64,000 nucleotides of DNA from Spodoptera frugiperda (GCF_023101765.2 NC_064226.1:14763251-14827250), one strand, 5' to 3'. Shown: positions 49,153-60,914, numbered from the stretch's first letter. Numbers and translations are program-made. The notes: generated from the sequence alone by a model not told the origin.

Positions 49153-49567
49153 TGTACCTACCTAAAACTACTGAACGGCTGGTCTAATACATATTATGAT
49201 ACCATAAATTAAGAAAGTAGTTAATTATTGTTTTATAATACATATACAATTATTCATACGATTACTATTTTATTGCTACCATTTGGTTGAAGTTGGTTAG
49301 ATTAAAGCGTTTTATAACTCGGTTAAATAAGATGGCTGTCATCATAAATCATTATAATTTTATTTATTTATTGTACCTAATACTTAAATATTACTAAAGA
49401 CAGACTACACAGTATAAGTCAAGTTCGCAAGGCCTCGGGTTGGATTTCGGAACGAGCAACGTGTAAGTAGTAGTAAGGTGTTTAATTTTTTTATTTTAAT
49501 AGTGTGTCGTCGCCCACAATTTTCTCTTCTGTCTTAGGTGCTTAAAGATAATTTCTTATAGTTAGTA

Positions 49568-49736
49568 TCACACTAATATTATAAATTCAAATCATTGGAT
49601 CAGATTTGTTTGTTTAGATGTTTGTCCGTCAATCACTCTGAAATTACTGAACGGATGTTGATGGAATTTGGTATACTGTCAGGGTATGAGCTGATTTGGG
49701 TGATAGGATACTTTTTATCGCGAACGCAGAAGCTAG
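49568..49736 (+). mobile_element. Intact Lep1-type Helitron closing unit B
   Basis: 169 bp from TCACACTAATATTATAAATT to GAAGCTAG, followed by T. It supplies the 3' terminus of the whole composite. Confidence 0.75.
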
Positions 49737-50720
49737 TTCTAATATATCTTAGTTGCAAATCGATCCTCACTTCATCAGAGTAAACAAAAGACATTTTAAA
49801 ATTCATAACCGAAGCTCTAAAGGCAGTAGACATAGGATGAACATGTTTTATACAGTAACGTGTATAAAACGTTAAGGGGAAAGTTCTTGTTGAAGGCATT
49901 CTACTCAGTGGAGTGTGGTATCGAAAACTTGGAGTGTGGTATAAAATCGTTTGGTCTGATGAGGGCCGGGGGCCGCTTTTTGTGACCTTCCACTGTGACG
50001 AACATTAAAAGGGATAGCTTAAGGGGATAGTATACTAGGTGCGCGAATATTTTTTATTTAGATAGTGAAATGTTATTGGATTTTGGGAGTGAAATGTTTT
50101 GTTATTCGCAATGTTACGGCTTTTATTCCTGAAGGGCTAGGCAAAGGTGCACATTATGCTATGTAATGCCGAGATATTATGCTATACTATGTACATCCAC
50201 TTTCAACCATTTGTGTTATATGTCCCATGTAATAGGGGGTAAGCCTATTACCAAATATCGAGGATATTTCTAGACTCCGTGCTACTACTGAGAAAATCGA
50301 ATTCGAAAAACTGAAAAAAGTCCAGTAGTACCTTGCCCAACCCGGGAATCAAACCTTTGTACGACATTCGCATTTGCGACTATTTAATATGTACTAATAA
50401 TAGTTTAGCTAGTTGCTAGGCAAAGTAATCATTAACATTTTAATTTTAATATGCTTTGTACCTACCTAGCCAATTTTATAATTTGTTAGAAAATCCGTAT
50501 AATGGCTAAGATGGAAAAGTACACATCGTGTGTTCGTACACAGTTAACAAATAACTTTTTAAGATATTTTATAAAACCTACATTGGTGTTTGCCAGCTAG
50601 CTATATAATTAGCTTGACACCGATCTAATTTCAGTTGCACATAGTACAGCAGTTGAATTTATATTCTCTATTTACCTTTCCAAAAATATTAAACCTGCCC
50701 CCAGTGTATACACTCCGCTG
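49737..50720. other. Intergenic DNA with SINE fragment
   Basis: Mostly AT-rich. At 50265-50400, on the minus strand, lies a decayed relative of the SINE at 21195: GTCGCAAATGCGAATGTCGT and TTTGATTCCCGGG. No gene seen. Confidence 0.45.
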
Positions 50721-50724
50721 TCTC

Positions 50725-50880
50725 CACGCTGCTCATGAATGTGTCATTTCACACCGAGCGCCCGCGTCTATGGGGACATTCCTTATTTTTTCCGAACGAT
50801 TATAAGGCCAATGCGGCCACGTCACGCCGAAGAAACCCTGACATTGTGATGACGTCACTATGCTTAGCATTTATAATACC
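50725..50880. promoter_or_regulatory. GC-rich candidate conserved non-coding element
   Basis: CATTTCACACCGAGCGCCCGCG, GGCCAATGCGGCCACGTCACG and TGTGATGACGTCACT stand out from AT-rich flanks. A full CRE-like palindrome TGACGTCA is present. No repeat match in the window and no convincing coding frame. Confidence 0.35.
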
Positions 50881-51960
50881 TACAAAAAGGTTTACCGTCA
50901 TGTCTAGAGGTAAAATTTTGGGAAAATCTATACCTACAGCCTGCTTACCTGCGAGAGAGATTTTGATTCTCTAGATTCTTTTTTAAGGTACGATCGCGTA
51001 GATCTAATGTCTGCTGGTATAAAGTCGGTTGGTCGGTTTATCCTTTGACAAAAATTCGCGAGATCTTGTAAACAAACAGAGTAAGCGTCAGTAACTTATA
51101 GACTTATAGAATATAATAGGTATTACTTATACGTGTACATAATTTAGAATAAATCAAAGAGATTGAACTTTAAAAATCAACATAATAAATACGCTGTTAA
51201 ATTACAAATTCGGTTAGCAACATAATAATTTTGAAACATGAATTGGTATAAAATGAAATATTACGTCGTGTCGTGGCGAATCCTCGTGCCTAATGGACAG
51301 ACCTTTTTGTGGCCATTAAAACAGATATTTGAACCCTTTTTATATTTTATCTGACCACTCACGTGCTTGTGAGCTGATTAAGAGAATTCTAAAATTTCCG
51401 AGAGCCTATAGAAAGACGATTCAATTTGAATATTGTGGAAGTACTTACTGACGCTGCGGACACACGAACTAAGTTATGTGTTGTATATTTTATTGTTAGG
51501 GGTTTAAAATTATTTGTTGTGCTATTGAAATAAATACATATTATGTTGTATCTGTGTTCTACGTCTCCGTCTAGTTAATGTCTCGCCGTCGCTAGTTCCA
51601 AGGCCTCGTTGAAAACGTTTTATTCGTGTCACGTACCATCCCTCTCATATTTTTATTGTCCGCAACAGCTTAAGAAAATGCTCCTCACTGAAAAACAACG
51701 GCTTTTAATGGTTTTTTTGTAAAAACAAAATGAATTATTGAATAATTCGTTCTTTTCCATTGTAACACAGTTGTTTTCGAACTTGTTTTTATGGAAAATG
51801 TTAATTGTGAGTTACGCAATCTAACTGTAGGTGAAATGTATAATGGGAAATGGATGAGGTGCTAATGAACGCTATTATGATGTTTATACCCGACATTACC
51901 TATCTATTACTTGTGGCGACACATTAACAAGTAACAAGTGACAGATGACAGAAGTCGCAC
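50881..51960. other. Intergenic, no gene recognised
   Basis: AT-rich with a short distinctive patch at 51275-51330 (TCGTGGCGAATCCTCGTGCC, GGACAGACCTTTTTGTGGCC). No repeat recognised. Confidence 0.4.
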
Positions 51961-51963
51961 ATA

Positions 51964-52101
51964 CGGCGCATTCCAATAAACTACGAATCGGTAGATGTGC
52001 CTACGAGCCGTAGAATTTTGACACATTTTGTATGGAGCTTATGTCAAAATTCTACGGCTCGTAAGCAAATTTACCGATCGGTAGTTTATTGGAATGCGCC
52101 G
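51964..52101. mobile_element. Palindromic MITE forming a ~60-bp hairpin
   Basis: The left arm starts CGGCGCATTCCAATAAACTA and the right arm ends with its inverse. The inner arms TACGAGCCGTAGAATTTTGA and TCAAAATTCTACGGCTCGTA are also exact inverses. About 60 nt pair on each side with few mismatches around an ~18-nt loop. No coding sequence. Confidence 0.8.
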
Positions 52102-52176
52102 TTAGACTATCGAACAAATCAACGGATGACGTCATAAATATCCTGCATCGCACATATGAAGTTTACATGCGAATTA

Positions 52177-52296
<120 letters not shown>

Positions 52297-52924
52297 TTAT
52301 TGTTCTTCCTTCTTTCGATAAAGTGCTTAAATGCCGCTTTTCAAGTTCAAGTTGCAAAGATTATGATAAAAAATCTTTATCTAGAATTAAAATAAGTTGA
52401 AATCTAGGTTCACATTTCTGTTGTGGTTTACTCTAATCTTCTACAACATATTCAAAGAATTTTATAAAACGTGTTGGGATTGTCGCTTATTGCTGTGATG
52501 CGTAGCTTTGTGGCGACCATATTTAATTTAAAAGTGCAATATCTTGGACGCAGCAGTGGTCAGCGCTGAGTGTAATCTGAGATAGAAGGGGATTGCTGTT
52601 TAACTGACGATGCATTCAATATTAGAGTTTAGAGTATGGAAAATTATTATTTAATTGTTAGTAAGTACCTAAGCATCTAGTATGAGCAACACAGGATCAG
52701 ATACTTCCTAGCAAATGAGTACCGTCTACACTTAACAGTAATAAGCTCTTTAACTACAATAGAGCTTAATTTTTGGTTTTGTTACCGCGGGAACAAAATG
52801 GAATCTCCACAGTAACATAAAGGCAAATACGTGAGGATTTTTAATTTTCCTCAGCATATCAATCTTCATGAATTGAGAGTTTGTCTGACATAATCATCTT
52901 AACTATGTCAGGCAAGCTCTACAT

Positions 52925-53140
52925 CCATTAGCCTTTTTTTTGAGGGGGAAAGTCATCCAATGACTTCTCCCGCCTTGAGAGGGAGAGGGAGTGTCAGACC
53001 CTTATTGACTAAAAACCACCCTGTTCCTACTCCTGCTTTTCAAACCAGAGCCCCGGTAAACCCGCTAGGTAGTCCGCAGCTCCGGATCAGGCAGCAGCCC
53101 TACTGGGTCCCATCTGGAGTCTCATGGCTCTCCATCCATA
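52925..53140 (-). repeat. SINE-like retroelement copy (GAAAAGCAGGAGTAG family, minus)
   Basis: The plus strand shows CAATGACTTCTCCCGCCTTG, TGACTAAAAACCACCCTGTT, CCTACTCCTGCTTTTCAAAC, CTAGGTAGTCCGCAGCTCCG and CCTACTGGGTCCCATCTGG, the reverse of the copy at 24381. Confidence 0.7.
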
Positions 53141-54354
53141 CAGTAGCCTTGATGATCGAAACCGTACACTGAAACACAATGGCTGCAGAACGTATTATGA
53201 AAGCTAGAAACTTGCACGTTAATCCTAGCATTTCCAAGCCATAAATACTAAAAGCCATATATTTTAAATAAAAACCTGGAACGACCAACTTTACCAGGAG
53301 CTCTAAAATATTATAGCGTGCTTAATTCTAGCGTGCATCTGCGATTCCCAACTAAGCCCATTAAACGCAAAACTAACTTATATGTGCAGTCGTGATACAC
53401 TTTAGTGCTATTGAAATAAAGTTGATTTTTCAACACGTGCACGTGTTTTTAAAATGGAACTAGTTGGATTCGAAAGCCTTTATGCCTTTGTGTTAAGGCT
53501 GGTTTTACCGTTGCGTGTTGTTAGTTCAGGAAGTGAGCCTAAACTTGTTGCTCGACTTTACCTAGCTTCCACCAGTTTTATAGTCACTACTGTTCCTAGG
53601 GGATGCATAGTTTTGTGGTTTAAATTATTCAGTTCTTCTGTTATTCTGTGCAAATGGGGCGATTTTGTCACTATACTGGCTATACTTAGGAAATATTTCA
53701 ATTAATCGCCTTATTAATTTGGCATTAACTCTCATTAAATAATTAACAGCATTGTGCTTACAATAGCTGCTAAACTATCTTTAGATTATTGGATGGATAA
53801 AGTGCACCTCTATTTGTCTAGAGGTGTTGTATTAGGGAAGCCAATTCGGTATTGAAGATGAAGATAAAACCAGAAATTGGGTCAATTTTTTTTTACAGCA
53901 GCAAAAGCTACAGCATCCTATCCTGTTTACCCATATTCCTACCTATATGAAACCAATAGCACCTATAATATAACTTGCGATACTTGATATACGAGAGACT
54001 ACCAGGCTCCCAGGCACGGCAGGAGAGACGCGTGCAACATAAATTGGCGTCTTCTTACATTCAATTTACAGCGAGCTGCCATCGAAGCGGCGAAGATATG
54101 ATTCACTTAGTGCTCGTGTCTCAGACTCGTGTTTGTTGTATGGAACATATTTGTAGCTGATATTATGTTTATAGTTAATTTGTTGCGTTTGGGAAAATTA
54201 ACAGCTACCTATTACTATTAGGCAAGTTTCGAAAGAATCACCACCTTGTTAGTTAATGCTCGATTACAGAAATTTGCTAGAAAAGTATACATATTTAACT
54301 ATAAAAATAAGTATTTAGAAGAATTTAATTCGTGTGGGAACAGACATTTTTTTA
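53141..54354. other. Intergenic, no gene recognised
   Basis: AT-rich DNA. An 83-codon hydrophobic frame at 53454-53705 shows no family marks and no splice context. Nothing else seen. Confidence 0.4.
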
Positions 54355-54530
54355 GCAATCTGGGCTAGTTGCCGGCTGATGACCATCCATTACAGATGCA
54401 AAGGGCATCGGTGTAGTTTTAGTGACGTAAAAATCCTACACTCCCTAGTTTTTTATCCCCAGAAAGCTAGACGCCTCTTGAAGGTTTCCCCCCGCCATAA
54501 AAAAAGGCCGATGATGATTATGTTGATGAT
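54355..54530 (+). repeat. LINE-type 3' end fragment
   Basis: Relative of 26890-27235: CCTACACTCCCTAGTTTTTTATCCCC, then GACGCCTCTTGAAGGTTTCCCC and an A-rich end. Confidence 0.55.
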
Positions 54531-54639
54531 ACTTGGAAAGATAATACTTTATTCTTTTACACTTACCTAAAACATGACGACTTACATCACCTTCAAAAGT
54601 CGATTAATTTACACTTTCGAGTTCAACATGGCTAGACGT

Positions 54640-54800
54640 AGCTAGGCATTCTACGTGACATCGTACAGTGCCAGGTCCTTGTCACCGAGTACTAGGGCTG
54701 TCTCGCGTCTAATTAGAGGCACTTGACGCCTCATCAGCGGCTTCACACCGCGCATTATATGCACGTCTCACGTACACGTCTCAACCCTGCGAGAATTATT
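54640..54800. promoter_or_regulatory. Candidate conserved non-coding element with homeodomain-like palindrome
   Basis: CTACGTGACATCGTACAGTG, CTGTCTCGCGTCTAATTAGAGG (TAATTA core) and CACGTCTCACGTACACGTCTC. Balanced composition within AT-rich DNA, no frame, no repeat match in the window. Confidence 0.3.
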
Positions 54801-55600
54801 TGCTTCAATTCCATTTGTTATTTTACTAGAGAGACTATTGAATGCGACTAATTTCTATGTTTATTTACTAAGTAATGCAAATATTGCATGAAAAATCAAC
54901 GATTTCTAGTTTTGGAAATTCTGAGTAAGAATTAGCAAGGAATTTAGTAGACATAGACACCACGTGTATCTATGGTAATGACTTTGCTTCCATATTCCAA
55001 CATTTGGGAAATATATCATGACTGGTGTTTACTTATTCTGCTAACTTACTCAGTCTTTCTGGAGGACTATCTCCATATGATGTTAAAAAAATAATTCTTC
55101 TTATGAAACTGCGAATAAAGATTCAATGTCAATCGTATCGATAGTACTTTCTAGAATACTCAAATATATAGATTCGGAATGAAAGTACTATTAAGATACT
55201 ACATAAACGATTTTCTTCAAGTAAAAGTTTGCTAATCTTCTTTAAGCTGAAAATTATAAGTAAACGATCGAAGTAAGCGAGTCACGACTCACAGGACCAC
55301 TTTATTAGAAAAAAGAAAGATTTCGTAAGACTTTTATTTATTCTGTTTGCATTAAAACTAAACTAAGTAATTGCACCGATTTTCGTAATACCACACAAAA
55401 CAAAATAAATGTGAAAATGTTTTAAGTTACTTATTATGTGGTATAGGTATGTTAACTTCAGTAACTACCATTTTTAAATGTTGAATCTATATGATTGAAA
55501 CTTATTGATGACTTTAAAAAATTGTTTATTTTATACACAGTGAAATATAATTGACTTGCACAGAAAGTTTTAAACAAAGGCTACAATTCCACCACTAAAT

Positions 55601-55746
55601 TAATTATTATGTTATCGGCTTACTCATGTAACTGTTTGACTAGGAACTCGACTTGTTTCAAGTCATTCTAGAGGCTCATATTCATGAGCAGCAATCCGCG
55701 AGACACGCCGTATGTAGCAGCGCGACAATCGCCGCGTCGTGTGTAC
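55601..55746. mobile_element. Foldback MITE, left half
   Basis: TAATTATTATGTTATCGGCT, CTGTTTGACTAGGAACTCGA, CATATTCATGAGCAGCAATC, then CAGCGCGACAATCGCCGCGT as in the GC-rich interior of the 14983 copy. The right inverted end is lost. Confidence 0.7.
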
Positions 55747-57120
55747 AACAAGACTACACGAGAGGACAATCAAATTCAAAAAGGACAATGTTTACAAACA
55801 GTACAATATCACAAGATCGTCACATCTCACTTCTTCTCTACCCTTCAGCAGGATTGTCTATGAAATCAATGCAAAATGGCGGAGACTCATATAAATTCAT
55901 TTCCCAACACATTTCGGGAGGCCACAAAAACGTGGCCCTTTTAAAAGGTCAGTGGGGTACCCTATAATGCTCATAAAAACGGTCTGAAACGCCTGTCAAA
56001 TAAGCCGCTGTATCTTTGCAACGCATTTTGTAAGCAGAAACAATATTAACCGCGGTCCCAGTTTAATTTCCATAAGAAAATAAAAATGCTCGTTATTTGT
56101 CTTTGGCCGGGGGATCTCGGTTTTGTGGCGGACGTACTAGTGGTTCGCGATGGTGTTTAAGTGTTACAATTGTGTTGAGAAAATTATTCTAATAAAAATT
56201 CTTTAAGTTGATTACTAGCGTGTGTATGTTAAATTAATGTTCACAGTTACACTTCCAGTACTCATAGTAACATTCTCAAAAAAAAAAAAAAGAAACTGAT
56301 CAGCAGTAACATTCCCAGTCTCTAAATAGTAATTTACGATGGTATGTCAAAATAATTTTGCTATAAATCATATTGTATAATCTTTGGAATGTTCTAGTAA
56401 CGTCACAATGGCTGGTCCCTTGCATTCTAAGTTAGTTAGAATTCTTCATTTTCTTGTTCGATTCCTCGATAGTTTCTCGATCACAACTCACTTCGAAGTG
56501 ACTGCGTTTATACTTTGTAGTATCACCAGAGTCCATAATCCTTAACTTATTATTTCTCATTTGCATTCGTAGAGGCGAGATTTCAGCGAGAAATTCAGCA
56601 AAAGGTGTCATTGCTCGTCAGCACTATTTAAGACTAGCTTTAATCCTATCTATACTGATTTTTCCAAATAACCTTGACTTCCTTTCCTCACAGCTGCTTC
56701 AGCTAAAACGTTTCTCAGCGTTTTTGAGCTAATAGTTGTAGTCTAAGTATTTTATTTCAATTAATCCGTCGTTCAGTTTACCAGCTCCTCTTTCCCTTCA
56801 TTGAGTCGTGGTTCTCATTATTTTTTTAAATTATTATTGTCAATCGTAGCTTGTTGTTTACTCATAATCCAAGGTAGTGTAATGTCATCAGATAGTTGGC
56901 CTGCAATTCCGTTGAGTTCTGCAGTTGTTCATGAGTTAATAGGTTCTATAAAAATCCTTTATTTGTTTTTACCATATATATACAGAGAAGCTGTGACCAT
57001 TAACCACCAGCTTGCCCTTGACCAATGCAATGACGGAATACATCATGCAAATACTAAAATCTACTTAAAGAACCTAAGAAACTGTAAGAGAAGAATTAGG
57101 CCTTTAATGTTAGATTTATA
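55747..57120. other. Intergenic, no gene recognised
   Basis: Contains a 104-codon frame (55653-55967) that starts inside the MITE and is not credible. A distinctive patch GGCCACAAAAACGTGGCCC lies at 55920-55938 (short palindrome), and a poly(A) run at 56279. The rest is AT-rich. Confidence 0.4.
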
Positions 57121-57537
57121 TCTATACATATAATAAAATCGTAGAAAAGTGCTGTCTGTACATTGAAAATAAAAATAAAAAAAATAGCAGGGGTTATTGT
57201 TATGTCGATGTCGAACCCAAAAATGTAATTAACTTTTTTTTTGTCTGTTTGTCTGTTTGTCTGTTTGTCTGTTCGTCTGTGCGCGCTAATCTCAGAAACG
57301 GCTGATCCGAGTTGGATGCGGTTTTCACGAATATATTGTGGGATGCTTAAATTTACATTTAGTGTTTGTTTCATGTCAATCGGTTCATAAATAAAAAAGT
57401 TATGTCAAATTAAAGAATCACGTCGAACATTCTATGCTTATACCATTAATCTCCGCAACTATTTGACGGATTTGGTTGAAATTTGGTACAGATATAGTTT
57501 AGAACCTTAGAAAGGACATAGATATATTTTTATTTCA

Positions 57538-57625
57538 AAAATCAAAACATAAAATAAAAATAAAATAAAATAAAATAAAATAAAATAAAATAAAAATAAA
57601 ATAAAAATAAAATAAAATAAAATAA

Positions 57626-57656
<31 letters not shown>

Positions 57657-57933
57657 TAAAAATAAAAATAAAAATAAAAATAAAAATAAAATAAAATAAA
57701 ATAAAATAAAATAAAATAAAATAAAATAAAATAAAAATAAAATAAAAATAAAAAAAATAAAATAAAATAAAAATAAATTAAAAATAAAATAAAAATAAAA
57801 TAAAAATAAAAATAAAAATAAAATAAAATAAAATAAAAATAAAATAAAAATAAAATAAAATAAAATAAAATAAAATAAAAATAAAATAAAACAAAAAAAT
57901 AATAAAAATAAAAATAAAAATAAAATAAAATAA

Positions 57934-57964
<31 letters not shown>

Positions 57965-58090
57965 TAAAAATAAAAATAAAATAAAAATAAAATAAAAATA
58001 AAATAAAAATAAAATAAAAATAAAATAAAAAAAATAAAAATAAAATAAAAAAAATAAAAATAAAAAAAAATAAAATAAAAAATAAATTTA
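57538..58090 (+). repeat. AAAAT/AAAAAT satellite inside the solo Helitron
   Basis: About 550 bp of TAAAA and TAAAAA units. It has grown from a short A/T-rich spot that the other family copies keep short (the ATTTCAAAAATC region near 42495 and 48720). It gives chance frames made only of Phe, Ile, Leu and Tyr. Confidence 0.9.
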
Positions 58091-58112
58091 TTCCGGACAT
58101 ACAGCGCCATCT

Positions 58113-58151
58113 ATTGTTCAATTTCGTACTTATAGTACGGAATTGAACAAT
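58113..58151. repeat. 18-bp hairpin inside the solo Helitron
   Basis: ATTGTTCAATTTCGTACT, loop TAT, AGTACGGAATTGAACAAT, with one mismatch. Lies just after the AAAAT array. Confidence 0.75.
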
Positions 58152-59147
58152 GTCGGGCTGTTCCTATACTCCGTAGATAGATGGCGTTGATCGCGCAATG
58201 GTGTAATTACAATTGTTCAGTTCATGTTATTGTTTTAATTCATTGGAAATTTGTTTTTACAAAATAGTAAAAAGCAATGAAAAATATAACATAATACAAC
58301 TTTTAGTACAAAGAAAACGCTCTAACGGAGTATAGATAATTCTATGTCGATCGTTACACGACTTCGGTTCATGTTATTGTTTTAATTCATCGAAAAAAGT
58401 TAACAAATAGTAAAAAGGTATGAAAAAAATTATATCAATATAATTAAACTTTTAGTACAAAGAAAATGCCCGAACGGAGTATAAATAAATAATCCAAGTT
58501 GTCTTTATCCTCGATAGATGGCGTTGGGATCGAAATAGATTGCGCTATGGTTTTGTTACAATTATTTGGTTGGGTATCGGCCGAGCGCTTCGGTACTATT
58601 GTAGAAAATGTGTATTATCAGTCGTATGATTATTTGTCTGTAGTGGTCCTGCTGTTTCGTATATTCTAAATTGGTTTCGTTGTATTTGTCAATTAATAAG
58701 TTTATTTGTTGGGTTTTCCTGGTTTTCTGGTTAAACTTTTTAACGTAGGTTTAGTTTGATATCGATTATTAGTAGTTACTGTAGTTAGTTTTTTTAATAA
58801 AATTGTAAGTCTAATTTATAAATTAATTAGATTAGATTTAAGTCGTTTCTTTTAAATTATTTAGTTTAAGCTTGGTTATTATAGCATAAAGGATAGTTCT
58901 AATATAATTTCTTTTTTAATTGTTATAAATTCGTACTTTCTTTAGTTTTAAGTTAGTTTTCATCTTAAGTTCGGAAAGATTATAATATTTCTTTAGTTAA
59001 AGTCCGTTTTTAAACTATTTTTTCAATGCCCTAAGTGAGTATACATCTATTAAAATCAAACGCAGAGCTCATTATGTTGATTTTTGAAGAGTTCCCTGGA
59101 ATATCTTCCACATCTCATTTTTGAAAAGATCCCGCGAGATCGGGAAC

Positions 59148-59193
59148 TCATCATCATCATCATCATCATCAGCCTATAGCTATGGGAACTATG
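59148..59193 (+). repeat. CAT microsatellite insertion in the Helitron
   Basis: (CAT)8 followed by CAGCCTATAGCTAT is flanked on both sides by GGGAACT, a 7-base direct repeat. The other family copies lack it. This looks like a small retroelement-tail insertion with target duplication. Confidence 0.65.
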
Positions 59194-59334
59194 TGGTTAA
59201 AACCAAAAATTTGCCGGAAGTCACTATTCCACGCGAACGAAGTCGCGGGCAAAAGCTAGTCAAGAAATAAAAATCCCATCCTAAGTAAAGTGTTAAGTAA
59301 GTTCTCAGGGAAAAACTTGAAACTAGTGAGTCGC

Positions 59335-59480
59335 AGTGGGAGCTGTTCCCGATAAGTATTGGAATCGTAGCCGGTGGGTGTAAATAATGAAGTATGGCCG
59401 GCGAGCGGCGCCGCGGGGCTCAATTAATATTGAGTGGTGGCTCCCACGAGGAATGGCCGTGCACCGCTCTACTACGTCCT
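59335..59480. promoter_or_regulatory. GC-rich candidate conserved non-coding element
   Basis: CAGTGGGAGCTGTTCCCGAT, GTGGGTGTAAATAATGAAG, GGCGAGCGGCGCCGCGGGGC, CAATTAATATTGAG (palindromic AT core) and GAGGAATGGCCGTGCACC. Compact island, no frame, no repeat match. Confidence 0.4.
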
Positions 59481-59994
59481 TATAATAAAACTTGGTGTAG
59501 TTTGGTCGTTAGTATCTACATGTGTGTGTGTGTAATCTATCTATCTTTAAGAATAATATAAAAAACTCGTCATCCTCGAATTACGTACACCTTTAGGTAT
59601 AACAGTGTAATATTTATTGTGCGTTAAGTATAGACATAATTACATGTTAATTTTTGTTAAAAGATTTCAATAATATCTCCAACTTTTACACCTACTGTTG
59701 TGTCTCTCTCCATCACCCTAAGGTTGACTATTATCGAATGCCAACTCGCATTAAGTCCACTATTGTTCAAATGCACAAAATGTGCAAAGTAAAAAAATAA
59801 ACAGGTTAGTTCCAATCGTGAAGACTAGTTTCGACAACGTAGTTATTTCATCTTTAACTTCACTTACTTGTCATCATAACCACTGGTTACAGAATAGGTA
59901 TTTATTACACAGTAGAACTTTTAACATTATGAAAAAAAAAACATTATTTCACAAATATCATAGTCATACAATACTATTTAATCCTGATCGACCT

Positions 59995-60125
59995 ACAACA
60001 GACAGCGTCCACGTGTTAGGGCTTACTGTATCAATTAGCCGCTGCCCGCGGGCGCGGAGCGGACCAATATCAATAATGCTGATGTCCGCTCCCACTAATG
60101 TTCGATGACGCCCGCCGTAATCATT
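59995..60125. promoter_or_regulatory. GC-rich candidate conserved non-coding element
   Basis: GTCCACGTGTTAGGGC (E-box), ATCAATTAGCCGCTGCCCGC, GGGCGCGGAGCGGACC, CAATATCAATAATGCTGATG, CGATGACGCCCGCCGTAATC. Alternating GC-rich and homeodomain-like words, with no frame that resembles a protein. Confidence 0.35.
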
Positions 60126-60242
60126 TTGAGATTCATTCGTTTCGTTGAAACTGTTGCAAACAACTGTTAAGTTGTAATATTACGACTTTTTAATAGAATA
60201 AAGACGTTAAGTTCATGAAAAATGTGTGTATAACTCAAATAA

Positions 60243-60500
60243 TTTATTCCAATCAAATCATAAATAGGTACTTTTGAAATGTCAACAAGTAAATAAATAA
60301 ATCTGTCAGTCTATCTGTCAGTGAGGCTCGGATCTCGTTCCAAAGTGTAGCATCGAATGGAGAAGAATGAGCAATAAATTCCATTCGATTTTACGGGTTA
60401 CCGGGGCTTTGAAGCAGAAGTAGGAACGGAGTGATTTATAGTCATTAAGAGTCTGACACTCTCTCTTCAAACACTTAAGGTGGTTTTCTTTCTAAAATAA
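60243..60500 (+). repeat. LINE tail fragment plus degenerate SINE-like copy
   Basis: 60243-60375 relates to 19396-19545 (GGTACTTTTGAAATGTC, CTATCTGTCAGTGAGGCTCG). 60395-60480 is a decayed member of the GAAAAGCAGGAGTAG family (TTGAAGCAGAAGTAGG, TCATTAAGAGTCTGACACTC). Confidence 0.5.
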
Positions 60501-60701
60501 TCATGATGGTGGGTGGTTTTTGTAGAAAAAAAAAAAACAAAAAAAAAAGACCATTGTGCTCATACTTTTATTAAGATTCTAAAACTACAACAATTTAAAC
60601 ACAATAGCTTCATAGTATAGTATACAAATAAAAATTTTCTGTGTGCATTACAATCTACAACAAACGGTGAAGCTTTATTCAGTCGTATAAATAAAGACAT
60701 G

Positions 60702-60914
60702 TTAATCCACGGCAACACACGAGTCTGCAACTTTGACAAAATTATTCGGACACGTGTCGCCCACCATCATTGCTGCGGATGGAGTAAACTGTTCCTCGTC
60801 GTAAGGAGTAGAGTTTTCTCCATCAAACTGTACATTTTGGGGGAAGCACAAGTGTGTGTGCAATAACACAACGAGGACACAAATAAGGATAACACTGTAC
60901 AACTTCATTTTCAC
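60702..60914 (-). CDS. Small secreted two-cysteine peptide, cluster member 1
   Basis: 70 residues. Signal peptide about 1-24 (LYSVILICVLVVLLHTHLC), then an acidic, Asn/Glu-rich middle and the C-terminal core CPNNFVKVADSC followed by VAVD. The C-P-x3-V-[RK]-x5-C core and the position right at the C-terminus match the neighbours. Two possible starts (Met1, Met3). A TATAAAT on the minus strand at about 60986-60980 and the word TACTACAACCAT are shared with member 2. No introns. Function unknown. Confidence 0.7.
   Translation of the reverse strand: MKMKLYSVILICVLVVLLHTHLCFPQNVQFDGENSTPYDEEQFTPSAAMMVGDTCPNNFVKVADSCVAVD

Larger units (their letters stand above)
57121..59259 (+). mobile_element. Solo complete Helitron (non-autonomous)
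   Basis: Starts TCTATACATATAATAAAATC after an A and ends GTCGCGGGCAAAAGCTAG before a T. The 3' hairpin CGCGA-ACGAAG-TCGCG lies about 10 bases before the CTAG. 2139 bp, the same family as the arms in the tandem block, which it serves to define. It is longer because of an internal AAAAT-type array. No Rep/helicase. Confidence 0.85.

Noticed and set aside
53454..53705. 83-codon hydrophobic frame resembling a membrane protein
   Set aside because: No family marks, no promoter or polyadenylation context; hydrophobicity comes from T-rich codons.
55653..55967. 104-codon frame starting in a MITE
   Set aside because: Its first third is transposon sequence and the rest has no recognisable features.
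57507..58121. Frames of 110-204 residues made of Phe, Ile, Tyr and Leu
   Set aside because: Chance translation of the AAAAT satellite.
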